Shown here: piece by piece, positions 1 to 11,524 of the stretch
Layout of the letters: every line of letters begins with the position of its first letter
How positions within the stretch are numbered: position 1 is the stretch's first letter
Assembly: GCA_947561395.2 (NCBI GenBank)
Contig: OX387187.1
Coordinates: forward strand, 40,591,829 to 40,655,828
Source of the DNA: Buxus sempervirens
Lineage: Eukaryota; Streptophyta; Magnoliopsida; Buxales; Buxaceae
Direction: 5' to 3'
DNA: 64,000 nt
Position numbers and translations under genes: made by a program
Notes under the pieces: model-generated
Database searches by the model: none
What the model was told of the DNA's origin: nothing
What the model saw: only the letters and a program-made list of their open reading frames with translations

Positions 1-240
1 AGCGCACCCAAAAAGGAAGTGGGCGCGAGCTGAGTGCGAGCTTAGCGCACCCAAAAAGGAAGTGGGCGCGAGCTCAGCGCACCCAAAATGAAGTGGGCGC
101 GAGCTGAGTGCGAGCTCAGCGAACCCAAAAAAAGGAAGTGGGCACGAGCTTAGCGCACCCAAAGTGAAGTGGGCGCGAGCTGAGCGCGAGCTCAGCACAC
201 CCAAAAAAGGTAGGCGCGAGGTGGGCGCGAGCTCAGCGCA
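1..240. repeat. GC-rich minisatellite in LTR
   Basis: Short imperfect tandem units of the type 'agcgcacccaaaa-ggaagtgggcgcgagctgag' repeat about six times. The same class of repeat occurs in opposite orientation at 45995-46255 in the related solo LTR, so this is an LTR-internal minisatellite rather than an independent satellite. The ORF through it (164-364) is a by-product. Confidence 0.75.
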
Positions 241-1731
241 TATGCCTGATTCTCTGTTTTTTTTTCCAAACTCCATTTTCAACTGGTTTTTAAGCTCTGT
301 AAATGCTTTCTGGGGATCGTTAGGCCCCCAGAAGACACCTGAACCCACTTCAAAATTAATCTAACCTTTGCAAACCTACAAATCCGAAAACAAAACACTA
401 ACAGAACATGAATTAACAAAACACGAAGAAGGGAACAGGGGGCTTTACATCGGGTTACAACAGAGATGAGATCACAGGGAACATGCTCCCCTTCGAATCA
501 AACAAGCAATGACAAACAAGATGCTAGAGATGCATGGGAAGCCTGATTTATATATATTTAAACAAAAGAAAAAGGAGAGCTCACCTTGGTTCTAGGTCTT
601 TGTAGAGTAGGCCGGAGGGTTCCTTGGAGCTCACGAGCAGCTGCTGGAGCCTCCTTCTTCTCACACCACCAGCACGACCTCCTTCGGGTTCATCGAGGAA
701 GAAGAGGAAAATAAAGAACGGGGTCGGAGGGGCTTCAGGTGATGTCGAAGATTTTGTTTGTGAAGACAAGGGGGTACACGGAGGGGGTCTCAAACCAGGC
801 AAGGTGGGGAAGAAAGCTCGAGCAGAGCAGCGGGAGCCAATACCCAGAAAAAACCGAACTCGAAAACCTCCAACTAAAAAAATGTCCAACCCCCGAAAAT
901 GAAGGCTGCCGCGGCTTTTATAGAAGAAGAAAGGGGTATCCGCCGACCTTGGCGCCCACTTGCTGTCGCTCGGCGCGAGCAACAAAATCATTGCAAAACA
1001 TTTAATGCGGCCGCGGTTTTGCTTGAAAATCCGAAAATTAAGATATAGTCCCTGGGATATTTGGATTTAATATTATTTTATTCAGATATTTTCATATTGG
1101 TCCCTGGGATCTTTTGAATGTTTGGATATTTACGGATTTGATCCCCGAGATATTTTCCTGCGCAACTCGCCACGTATGCAGCTTTTTGCCACGTGCGCAG
1201 TTTGCCGGTTTTGCTGCTCGGGAATTTTGTCAGCTCATATTTTCTTCATCCGGGCTCCGATCTGGGCAAACTTAGTTGCGTTAGAATCATATCGGAGCCC
1301 TCTATCCAATGGCATCGGGTTAAGCACCCGGATCAGGGTTTATCAGAAAGTCAACTTTCGGCTCCCCTTCAAGTTTGACCGCCCGCAGAACCCTCATTCG
1401 GACTCCGATTCCTGCAAACTCAGTTGCGTTGGAACCGTGTCGGGATTCTCTATCCAATGATATAGAGGTAAGCACCTGGATCGGATTTTAGCAGAAAGTC
1501 AACTTTTGGCTCCGCTCAAGTTTGACCGCCCGCAGAACCCTCATCCAGACTCCGATTCCTGAAAACTCAATTGTGTTGGAACCGTGTCGGGATTCTCTCT
1601 CCAATGATATAAAGCGAGGTGGTCAATTTTCACTTGATCAAAAAGTCAACTTTTTGTCCCCTCGGGATTTGACTTTCTGCCAGGGTTTTCATTTTCAGCA
1701 CTTCCAGGGTTGCAAAAATAAGGTGCTTACA
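1..1731 (-). mobile_element. Gypsy LTR fragment, reverse orientation
   Basis: Read on the minus strand, this begins TGTAAGCACC at 1731 and follows the solo LTR at 43920-47301 closely: the same 5' end, the same repeated block around 'accgtgtcgggattctc', and the same GC-rich 'gcgcgagct' minisatellite. It is cut by the window edge, so only the first part of the LTR is visible and a full element versus a solo LTR cannot be told apart. The five bases after it (CAAAT, 1732-1736) are the presumed target-site copy; the partner lies outside. It sits inside a Copia reverse transcriptase gene, next to the YVDD-type catalytic site. Confidence 0.85.
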
Positions 1732-2375
1732 CAAATGACATAATAGTTGCTAGTAATGATGAGTTCGCAGTGATGATTTAAAGGCTGAAATTGATCATGC
1801 ATTCAAAATTAAAGATCTTGGACTGTTGAAATATTTTCTGGGATTGGAAGTAGCTAGAGCAACTTAAGGAATCACTATCTGTCAACGAAAGTTTGCCTTG
1901 GATATACTTTCAGATACTGGTTTTCTTGGAGCAAAACCTACCATCGCCCCAATGGAACAGAATCTTAAGCTTAACAAGACCAGTGGGTGCCTATTGTCAA
2001 ACCCAACATCTTACAAAAGGCTGGTAGGAAGACTATTGTATTTGACTCTCACAATACCCGATATCTCATATGCTGTTCAAGTTCTTAGCCAATTCATGGA
2101 CAAACATATAGACCTTCACTTAGATGCAATACATAGAGTATTGAGATACATCAAAGGGTCTCCTGCACAAGGGTTATTCTTTCCAGCAGCTTCTTCACTT
2201 CAACTCAAAGGTTTTTCTGATTCAGATTGGGTGAGTTGTCCTGATTCTAGAAAATTCGTTACAGGATATTGTGTATTTTTGGGAGATTCACTAATATCAT
2301 GGAAATCTAAGAATCAAACTGTTGTTTCTAGATCGTCAGCAGAAGCCGAATATCGAGCCATGGCATCTACTTGTT
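1732..2375 (+). pseudogene. Ty1/Copia polyprotein remnant (RT end and RNase H)
   Basis: The reading starts inside the RT catalytic region (N-D-I-I-V-A-S, so the first Asp of YVDD is Asn), shifts frame near 1775, and continues through KIKDLGLLKYFLGLE, an in-frame stop at 1867, and then an open stretch from 1898. That stretch has the Copia linker ([23 protein letters not shown]) and the RNase H end ([20 protein letters not shown]). Homology stops abruptly after AMASTCC. With the LTR inserted upstream, a frameshift, a stop and a missing 3' end, it cannot be functional. Confidence 0.9.
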
Positions 2376-3330
2376 GTAGGAATTTGAGTGTGAACAGAGA
2401 GACAATGGCTCATACCTGCCATATTTGTCAGGGAAGATTTCTAAGATGCAAGTTCACTACCCGCTTGGAAGACAGAAGATTGAAGTGCTGATGGCTATGA
2501 CTGATTTGAAGCACCAGGTCCAAAATTGTTTTATATCAAGAAAACTAAAAACAGCTAGTACAAGCTTCTAGCATAGAAAATTTGCTCTCTGCTTTGGTTG
2601 CAACCTTATCACCCCTCATGGATTTGTACTTTGTTACAGAATTCAAAAAACTTGAAAAGATGATGTGATGGAGCGTAATTTGTGGCATAAAGCTCTCTCC
2701 CATCAGCTGTCCTATGTATGATTTTGGTTATTCTTTAGTGATTAAATATGATAGAACCAAACCTCCAAGCTGAAAATTTAGTTAGATTTGTAGATTCTAA
2801 ACAGATAAGGTGAAGACTTGCTAGTTGTCAAATAATGTTCTTTGTGAGCTTGTTCTTGGAATGGGCTTCGATGAAGAAATAATTTAACAAAAATAAACAA
2901 ATTAGTAGGTAGAAATTGAACAAAGAGTCTAAGTGTGAGGGTAGGATACTACCATGCTTGGAAGTTGACATCTTCTGAATTTTTTAGCAAGCTTGTGGCT
3001 TATAATTCATTATTAGTGGGATAAATATTTGCAGTCAATAGGGATAGATGTCTAAATAATGGTTAATAGTATGAGGTTATTGTATGGAGACTTCCTCCTT
3101 CGGATGCTTATTTAATATGCTTTGATTGTTAGTTTGAAATTGATGAAATAAAGTAAGCAACAACCAGCTTGTCTCATGCTTGTCATAATCTCGCAGGCTG
3201 TCTATTCAAAGTGGGTTAGTTATGAATTAAGATATTAATGTATGCTTTCTTTTCCTTTTTCAGGAGCATTTCCAGAAGCTGGGGATGGAAAATGCAATGG
3301 GTTCATCAGCTGCTACAACTAAATAGGCAG
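2376..3330 (+). other. Possible host exon remnants of unknown gene
   Basis: Just after the Copia break, 'tttgtcag' precedes an open 90-base stretch (about 2432-2520, reading [19 protein letters not shown]) that ends CCAG-gt. Another acceptor-like 'ttttcag' at about 3263 precedes a short stretch reading EHFQKLGMENAMGSSAATTK and then a stop. These look like exons of one plus-strand gene in which the Copia element landed, but I do not recognise the protein and neither piece is long enough to be sure. Confidence 0.3.
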
Positions 3331-4830
3331 GCAATTTACACTGTTTATTGTTTTAATCCTTATGATTACCTGATCATATGATGTATACCTTCTTCTACAA
3401 ATTAATTTGGTACCTACTTTGCACGTGGGAAGAGTCACTATTGTAGCCTATGTTTTATCATTTGATATGATGTGTACAGATGTCCTTATTTCAAACCCTG
3501 AAATTTTTGGCTTTTAATGTGTTGCTTGAAGTGGTATGAATTGAGCTGGCAATGGATCGGGTGATAATTGGGTTTGGTTGACCAGTGCATGCTATAATGC
3601 TACAAAAGCCAATGAATCTTCCTAATTAATGTTCAGATTGGTGGTACCCTGCCATTTAAATCGGGGCTGGTTGGTCTGAGACATAAATTACTAGCTATAG
3701 TAATACTGCAATTTGTAATCAGTTGACTGTAGTTTTACATGCATTTCTGATTGTATGCTGGTCTAGGTGCTTTAATTGTACATTGTTGATGCATTGTGTT
3801 TTTTGTGCGTTCCTTACAAGTATTTTATGTGCATAAACCAAACAATAATCATATTATTTGCTTGGGAGAAAAAAAATTGTTTTTATTTCACACAGATGCT
3901 TCGGTTGTAGAGCCAAGCAAAGATCACTAGTCTTCAAAAGCATAATACCTTTGATGATTATGGAAGCTTTGCACATAACCTTTGATTTAGCTTCTCAATT
4001 GGGGAAAAAAGAAGAAGAGAACTCACTTGGTAGACTGTGCTATCAAAACATCCTACGGCACAAGTTGCATTATAACATAAGCTTAGTTGTTGTTTTCCCT
4101 GCCTTTCCCTCATATGATTATGTTTGTGAAAAATTAATTTATTTACTTAATTATAGGTTTTGCTCCAATATCAGTTGCTAATTTTGGTTTCTGAGTTTCG
4201 GTGTTATCGCTGATGATTCGTCGGCAATAACCTCCGAACAGGACAATATATTTTCCCAACACCCCCACCTTCTTTTACCAGTGTTACTTATTTATTTTTA
4301 CTACCAATTGCTTATCTTCAGAATCTGGGATGCACTGTAGTTCCTACATCACGTCTGCATGCTTCTCGATTGATCGAGCAGTACAAGTCTATTTGAGGAA
4401 GGACGTGTGTTGATTAGAAATTAACGTTTGGTCATTGGGACACCCGATGTATGTCCGTTTCATTACTTATATCTATATCATGTAAAGGTATATTGAATTC
4501 ACTTCTAAGAGCTTGTAATCTAATGATGATATTTTTGTCATCTCCTTCATTATGATTGCTTAATTTGGAGTCATGGTGGAGATTCGTTCCAAAATAACCT
4601 CAAATCTGCAGCTTGATAAATTAAAAACAATGCATTATTAGACTCTGTTTAGATTTTCTTTTAAATCTTTGGGTTGTTATTGGATTAGAGATGTTGGAAC
4701 AGAAAGTCTAGAAATCAAATGTGAACAATGTCCCATAAATCTTGAGATCCATACAACACTTTTTTTGGATACTCCATTGACTTTAATTCTTGCCATTTAA
4801 ACGATATTCAGAGCCGTCATTGTCTATCAT
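3331..4830. other. AT-rich stretch without recognised gene
   Basis: AT-rich DNA with only short, low-complexity reading frames. I see no domain, RNA gene or transposon terminus here. Confidence 0.5.
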
Positions 4831-4834
4831 CAAA

Positions 4835-4847
4835 GGCCCTGATACCA
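4835..4847 (-). other. Initiator-tRNA-Met-type primer-binding site of a retroelement relic
   Basis: On the minus strand the bases read TGGTATCAGGGCC, close to the usual plant PBS TGGTATCAGAGCC. They are preceded (minus strand) by CCTAACAACA, which could be an LTR end in CA. This suggests a minus-strand Copia, TRIM or similar relic whose LTR would extend right from 4851. I could not find the other LTR end. Confidence 0.5.
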
Positions 4848-5119
4848 CTTTGTTGTTAGGATGGAGTTAAACCAACAGAATGGAGGAACAAGGACAGAAA
4901 AGTCAATATAAAAGTGTGCTCTTGATGCAAGAAACACTTAAACGAAAAAGTTGAACTTCTATCACAACTCTAATAACTACATTCTTTATTGTAAAGTTTT
5001 TGGTACAAATTTTGGATGACTTTTGATTGATTTTAAGAGTTATTATAATTCCCAAAGTCATTAAACAATTAATGCATAAACACCATACACAGAAGATTTC
5101 AAAACAGAAATAAAGAGCA

Positions 5120-5480
5120 ATGTTATGTGCTCAACTGTTGCTCCAAAAGCCCTAAGGCTTATAGAGATTTCGTTAGTTAAGCACTTAACATTTAGGACCA
5201 TAACACTCTACCATGTTTCCATGGCTGACGTCCCCCACTCTATCGACATTGACTCGATGGCAGCTCTTTCTTTTTTAGCGGCTTCACTCATTTATCAGTA
5301 TTCAATGATTTAGTACCATGCTCATATATAATAGTGAAGCATTTTAATTTAGCCTATAAGTCGCCCCGTTCATGAATTGAACCAGGGACATGGTGTTTGG
5401 GTCTAATGCAATTTGTTACGTGTGTAACTGTTGCTCCAAAAGACCCAAGGCTTAATGAGGCCTCGTTAGTTAACATCTAA
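5120..5480. repeat. Diverged direct repeat pair
   Basis: The string 'aactgttgctccaaaag', followed by 'aaggctta' and 'cgttagttaa', appears at about 5130 and again at about 5427. The second copy lies beside 'ttgaaccagggac', which in reverse resembles a Pol III B box. The pair may be SINE-like or the remains of one repeat; family unknown. Confidence 0.4.
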
Positions 5481-5939
5481 ACATGCAAGATAATTACACA
5501 TACAAAGATTAATTATAGGCGAACACATGTATTGGATGAAATCATTTGCTATTCCACGTAGACCATCCCACATTTACTATTATTTAATTGGGTCCCATAT
5601 AAAACATTTACAAAGGATGAAAAGCAGTAGCCATAGGATGCCCCATGTGGAAGAATCATACTCCAATAGCAGGAAGCAATTTAGTTAAGAATTATCGCTT
5701 TCATATACCATCATAAGTGTCTAGCTTATACGTATAGTTGAGGTGCCAATGTAGACAGGAAGGTCACTTGAAGTCGTGGCTTCGAGAAGGTCTTGGATGG
5801 CCCGGCTTTCTGGCCCTTTTGAATCCTTCTTACCATTCATTCTTTATGATATCTAGGGCTGTTTGGTTGTTCGTGCTCTTGGCATCCACATCTATTATTC
5901 CTACCCCGTTAAGATTCTTTGCGTCGAGCAGCTCAGCTA

Positions 5940-6616
5940 TCATCTGCGAAAGTAACGGTTAAGTCTATCAAGCTTTAGCAATATTGCATCTTTTATCGAA
6001 GTTGAAATTGAAGAAGAAAGGAAGAAAGAAACATAAGGCTTTGCTTCGAGATTTCTTTTTATGGTTGCAAGGTGCAAAAGGGTGTTGACTTCGTCATCCT
6101 TCCAATTCAGCAGATCCTCCTTGTTGGATATTGAAGCCTTTAACAGTACTTTCATGGCGTTAATTTTTCCATTTTTCACAGCCAGATGAGCAGCAGTCTC
6201 ATCTTCAACCATCAACTCTCCAAGGGAGTCTGGACAAGCCTCGAGTATTTCATCCAAAACACCAACCATTCCCGCTGTAGCAGCCCAATGAAGTGGGGTT
6301 TTCTTATTTCTGCCTTTCAATATACCAACGCTGTGGTCATTCCTCAAGAATTCCCTCACCATCTCCACTGACCCATCAGCAGAAGCCAGATGCACCGGGT
6401 GAGACCACCTTGGTTGAGTTTCCTAACAAATGAGGGCTTCAGACTCGCAAATACCTTTGCAAAACGGATTTGCTTGTTTATTACAACTAAATGTAATGGA
6501 GTATCTGTGAAGGGTATGGCTTCGATCTTGGTCAAAAGATATGGGTCTCGACGAATTGACACATAGAGGTCGTCTATAAGTCCGTTTTCTGCAGCATGGA
6601 CCAAACTCGTGTCCAT
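5940..6616 (-). pseudogene. Ankyrin-repeat gene, 5' part, frameshifted
   Basis: Starts with MDTSLVHAAENGLIDDLYVSI, then typical plant ankyrin units: TPLHLVVINKQIRFAKVFASL, VHLASADGSVEMVREFL, TPLHWAATAGMVGVLDEIL, TAAHLAVKNGKINAMKVLL and NTLLHLATIKRNLEA. The frame changes at about 6395-6400 (ACCCGGTG), where loss of one base separates the two open segments. This is the N-terminal half of a BDA1-like ankyrin/PGG protein. No PGG or membrane exon follows it, and no clear splice donor is seen after the last repeat. It is a relative of the ankyrin pieces at 22459-23148 and 34960-35497, pointing to an old local gene family. Confidence 0.85.
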
Positions 6617-6619
6617 TAT

Positions 6620-9600
6620 TACTTAAAGAGAAGTAAAACAATAGGGTAGCAAGCTTTTTCTTCTCTTTTTTGGCTGCAAAAATGCTTGGAGCTTGGTTGC
6701 AGTTACATAGCTTGATATAATACGTATATAGCTTTTCAAAACATGATTTCTTAATCACTTAGAAGGTATTGATGCCTTGCTTACAAATGGGAGGAATCAT
6801 TAATTGGTATTGGGGAGTTCTTAGATTACCCTTCTTGCATATTTTCGTGTAAAATGTGCATGCAAGGATAGGTAGCCCATTTGGTGTTAGATCTGAAATA
6901 GAAAAGAAACAACCAAGAAAGAGGCAAATAATATTCTTTCAACCCTTTTTAGCAAATTAGTTCAAAAAAATTTTTTTTTTGGCCTTTTAGTCCATTTTCA
7001 AATTTTGTCTCTTTACTTTAAAAGAGTCTCTCTTGGCAATGGGGCAGGTCAATGCAAACTGTATTATAAGATACAAAATAAATGCTTTAAAATGTAATAT
7101 ATATGTTAATAAAGTGTTTGGTTTGGGGAAACATTACTTCCTAACTATAAGGTAGAGAGAGACAATGTTTTTCACTATTATATAACTAAGGCATGTGGTG
7201 TGGTGAAGTTTTAACTCTTAAATCTTACACAAATAACCACAATCAGGGTTAAAGCATTTATGCATAAAATCTTATTATTGAGTTTTATAAATCCCATTGT
7301 TACTGAGATCTTACTATAGAACAAAATGTGCTTGCTGCATGCTAATTGGCGGTTCCCCATACAAAACTGTCTAAGATTATTAATTGTCTTTTATTTTTTT
7401 ATTTCTTGGGGTATTAATTTGGTATAAGATACTAATCTCACATATATATAAGCGTATGACAACAACACATCTTATTACAAAATGAACTTGCTATAAGATA
7501 GCCCCACCAATTAGTAAGGTATATATATAACCGATGATCGGGATAACGGGTTGCTGGTTACAGGCGTGTTTAGTGTCGCACATGATATGTGACATCTCAA
7601 TCCTACATTGGAAACGGATGAATTTCTAATAAGGCATAAGAGTCAGGGAGAATACTTTAACTAGTAAGGCACCTTTTGGAGAAAAAACCATGTGGGTTTA
7701 GGCCCAAAGCGGATAATACCTCGCTAGGTCGGGTCGTTACATAGTAGTTGTCGTAGAGTTTACCATTTTTAATTCTTGTAAGTATTTGAATTCAATTTGA
7801 AGTTTTGAACGGCTCTTCTTCTAAGTATTCACATCCTTTGGAATTGCTAGATGCGATTGGCATCACGTGTGATCAGAGAGAATGGGTTACCTTTCACCTT
7901 TGTCTCTGGTTGTAAGGAGTTCTCTCTACTAACGCTGATATTTTTTTGTGTGGAAGTTCAAGGAGAAGTTTTGGATAAACTTGTCTTAATTTATGTTTTA
8001 AATTTTAATTTTCAATTCATGAGACGATATATATTGAGCTTTTTAATTTTGATTGAAACAGTTACTCCTGGACTTGCTTTGTTAATTAAGCTATAATCTC
8101 CACTAAAAATAGTTTTCACCATAAAACCAAAGGCTTATGTGTTACGACTCAATCTAGTATCAATTTTACAGCACAAACCGAATGCTTATGCTACTTTTCT
8201 TGGTTTTTCTTGGATGGAAACTGTCTCATTGTAATTATTTTGGATTGGTATGGGGTGTTAATGGGTTAGGCCCATCGGATGTAGACCAAATCTTGGGTAG
8301 AGGGTTTCGGTTGCCGGCCGCCCCCAACTAGTCATGAACAGGTAACATGTATTTATATATATTAAGGTCTTTATGAGCTTGTGTGGAATAATCCGTGCTT
8401 TTTTTTCTTTGTTCTCCTTCTTTGGCACTTGAGCTTAGTAGTGATATGTTACTTTTGTGCTGGCAAGTTGTGATATGTCAATTGAGCTAATCACTTGGAA
8501 GATCTTTGCAATTACTTGCTAATATAATGATTTTATGACAAGTTTGTCAACCTTGAGAAACTACATTCACTTGCTACCTCAATTGTTCCCAGGGTCACAC
8601 CTGCAATTGTTCTCAAGTGGGTTCCAGAAAAAAACAGTGGCTTTGCTTTTCATAGCTTCATCATCTTTGGCAACCTGTGTGTATGGGATTTTGGTTGGAC
8701 TTCTAGGTAACTTGGGGATAGTGATGACATCTGGGGTTAGCGTGGAACTTGTTCCACTGATCATAAGGTTAATTTACATTACACCTGGATTTGATTTTTG
8801 GCTCTCTGTAATTTTTTCTGAGATGAGTTGTGAACAACTGGAAACCTCTCCAAGCTTGGTTGGTAAGGGGGTGATCATGTATAGCTTTTGTCTCTTTCCA
8901 CCACTAAGTAACCATTACTCCCTGAAGCTCGCAGGTGGAGGGATTACACAGTAAGTGAGTCGCAAGTGGGATACATATTTCCTCCGTGTCTTTGTGTCAC
9001 ATCGTGTTGTGTGATCTTCAGTCCACTGGCTCTATGATAATTGATGTTCCACTTCTTGGTGAATCTTTATGCAATATTCAACCATCATAATTATTGACCC
9101 ATCATCACTGCTTCTGCGTATGCCACGTGGCATGGCTGGCAGATCAGACGGCCAGGATTGGTTGGTAACCTCCCAGTTGTGGCTGCGTTCACATGGTTCA
9201 TGCACGAAGATCATTATGGTAACTAGTCATGGATATGTATTCTCTAATATTGTATTGTAAGTGCTTGTGCGCCTAATTCCGGGTCCACTTGTGCAAATCC
9301 ATGACACGAAAGGGTGAGGTGGTGAAGGATAAGAACATATGCAGCTAGCACACCATCCTACCTGGTTGAATCTTAGTGATACAACACCAAATTAAACAAC
9401 TTGTTTTGCAGATTAATCCCGTTGTAATTAATGAGCCCATAGATTTAGCTTTTGATTCAAAAACACAAATGGGTTAAGATATGTATATCAATAATAGAGA
9501 GTGAATGTGTAAGTGGGGGAATTTTCCTTATATATGTCAGGCGTTGTGGGTGTAAGACTAAAAGTGAAACAAGAGAAGGAAAATTTGGGCAAGTCAGGGT

Positions 9601-9700
9601 TAATGGGGTTTGTTGCTGTTAATATATTTAATTTTCTTCTAATCAAATGGTCTTATGGAGTCAATTAAGGTGTCTTGTTGTACATATCCAGTGCTTTGGT
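6620..9700. other. Intergenic DNA, no recognised gene
   Basis: About 3 kb, mainly AT-rich. At 7560-7745 lies a module with 'tcctacattggaaacggatg' and 'ggcccaaagcggataatacctcgctaggtcgggtcgtt', a style seen in dispersed plant repeats; I would call it a repeat relic. The open stretches at 8535-8954 (+) and 8579-8764 (-) overlap on opposite strands and match no family I know. Confidence 0.45.
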
Positions 9701-9751
9701 CTGCCTTTAATTTGGGCCCCTCAGGGATGAAAGTATTGTGACTCCCTCAGC

Positions 9752-9759
9752 TATAAATA
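9752..9759 (+). promoter_or_regulatory. TATA box of the expansin-like gene
   Basis: TATAAATA lies 103 bases upstream of the ATG in an otherwise unremarkable AT-rich leader. The spacing fits a plant Pol II promoter with a short 5' UTR. Confidence 0.65.
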
Positions 9760-9861
9760 TGGCTTCAGTTTGTATGTTCCCTCGACCGCAACCTTCCTCG
9801 ATCTCCATCAGTAGTTTTAGAGGATTTTTTTCATTAATCGACTTGTAAAGACCTATTAGAC

Positions 9862-11121
9862 ATGGGTCTGGAACATAGCTTTGTCTCCTCTTGTGTTATG
9901 TGTTTTCTTGTTCTCTTTCCAGTGTTATGTAGGTCTCAGGACCCCTTTGTGTACTCTAGAGCTACTTACTACGGTAGCCCTGATAACTATGGAACCCCAA
10001 GTATGCTCTCTCTCTCTCTCTCTCTCTCTCCCTCTCACACATCTCTATTATGTATTACGTCAATGTATTTTTATATATGCCAGTTAAGATTGAATAGATA
10101 TAACGTTTTGAAATGAATCAGCCGGGGCATGTGGATATGGAAAATTTGGAAGAAACGTTAATGATGGACAAGTTTCTGGCGTTTCAAGGCTGTACAAGAA
10201 TGGCACAGGCTGCGGTGCATGCTACCAGGTCCATATATGTCCCTTACAAAGCTATATAAGCTACTGTTTGAAGTTACCGAAAAAAAAAAAAAAAGCTACT
10301 GTTTGAAACTTTCAACGCAACAATGATGAAAGCCATGAAGCCTCCCTCACGTTTCAATCATTTGTCATTATTCATAAATCAGGTTAGGTGCAAGATACCG
10401 AAATTATGCACTGAAGAGGGGGCGAACATCGTGGTTACAGACCATGGCGTAAGTGACCGCACCGACTTCATCCTAAGCGTCCGAGCCTACGCAAAGTTGG
10501 CGCATCCTAAGTTGGCCTCAAAACTCATGACTTACGGTGTAGTTGACGTTGAGTATAAGAGGTAACATCTTCTTCTTCATACATTCACATTTATAACAGG
10601 CAGGTTCTGGCGTAAAACCCAACATGGAGGAGCATTAACATCCTTTAATTTTTGACTGGTTCTTGTTGGTGCCATGCAGTGTCCCATGCCAGTACCCAGG
10701 TCACAACCTTCAGCTAAAGGTCCATGAACACAGTAGGTATCCTGAATATCTAGCCCTTGTTATGCTATTTCAAGCTGGCCAGAAGGAGATCACAGCGGTT
10801 GAACTGTGGCAGGTAATAACAAGCTAGCCATGAGACCTTCTCTAGTTCTCTGTGAGTTTGTCATTAATGGCGTAAATAAGTTTGCTTTGTTTGTGTTTGG
10901 ATTGTTGTTTTCTGGTGCAGGAGGAATATCAGAAATGGAGGCCAATGGGCAGGGCCTATGGTGCAGTCTGGGACACGCATAATACACCAAGGGGTGCACT
11001 CAGCGTCAGACTCCTAGTGGGTGGTTACGTTGAAGGAGAAAAGTGGGTGCAGCTGAGGAGTGTGATCCCTAGTTATTGGAAGGCCGGGGTTGCCTATGAC
11101 TCAGCCTTTCAGCTTGATTAA
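9862..11121 (+). CDS. EXLB1: Expansin-like B protein, five exons
   Basis: Exons at 9862-10000, 10122-10228, 10383-10561, 10680-10812 and 10921-11121 have GT-AG borders and join in frame to 252 codons, the usual size for this family. Residues 1-26 are a secretion signal. The rest covers the six-stranded beta-barrel domain (ATYYGSPDNYGTP, GACGYGKFGRNVNDGQVSGVS, GCGACYQVRC, VVTDHG) and the C-terminal grass-pollen-allergen-like domain (WRPMGRAYGAVWDTHN, PRGALSVRLLVGGYVEGEKWV). Expansin-like B proteins are secreted to the cell wall; wall-loosening activity is assumed by family and not shown for most members. No frameshift or early stop is present. It is the only intact host gene seen. Its 3' flank is the left end of the local duplication. 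Confidence 0.95.
10007..10030. repeat. (CT)n microsatellite in expansin intron 1
   Basis: Pure CT run a few bases after the first splice donor. Confidence 0.9.
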
Positions 11122-11159
11122 GTTCAGGACTTCCAACTTCTACAGCTCTTCTATAGAAG

Positions 11160-11165
11160 AATAAA
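11160..11165 (+). terminator. Polyadenylation signal candidate
   Basis: AATAAA lies about 40 bases after the expansin stop codon. A second AATAAA-rich stretch at about 11306 lies inside the segment that was later duplicated. Confidence 0.5.
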
Positions 11166-11524
11166 ACCTTCTTATATATTAATCAGTTCTTGTTAGTTAG
11201 TATGTCATTTTAAGTCTAGTTTTTATGTCACATAGAGCAAGTGATAGCTGTATCTTTTGCTCAATATATAATGAGACTGTGTACTTTGTTTGCTCAGATA
11301 TTGAGAATAAAATAAAGTTTCCCTTTTGTATATGGTTTCATTAAATGATAATTAAATGAAGCACTAAGTGGCAGCTAGCCCTGCACCTTGTCATGTGGGA
11401 AAAAAACACATTCTTGCTTTTGCAATGACCTAATCCTTCCATGGATGGTACCATGAAACGCAGGAGAGGAAATGCATTCGAATCGCATACATGCGTTCTC
11501 TTTTTTACATGTTAAAGCAAAGTT

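Noticed and set aside
3858..4181. 107-codon frame as a gene
   Set aside because: No start context, no domain, AT-rich flanks; probably chance.
5330..5420. tRNA gene
   Set aside because: Only a B-box-like string in reverse; no A box at the right distance and no cloverleaf found.
8535..8954. 139-codon open frame as a membrane protein gene
   Set aside because: Overlaps an opposite-strand frame, has no recognisable domain, and its composition matches the surrounding AT-rich DNA.
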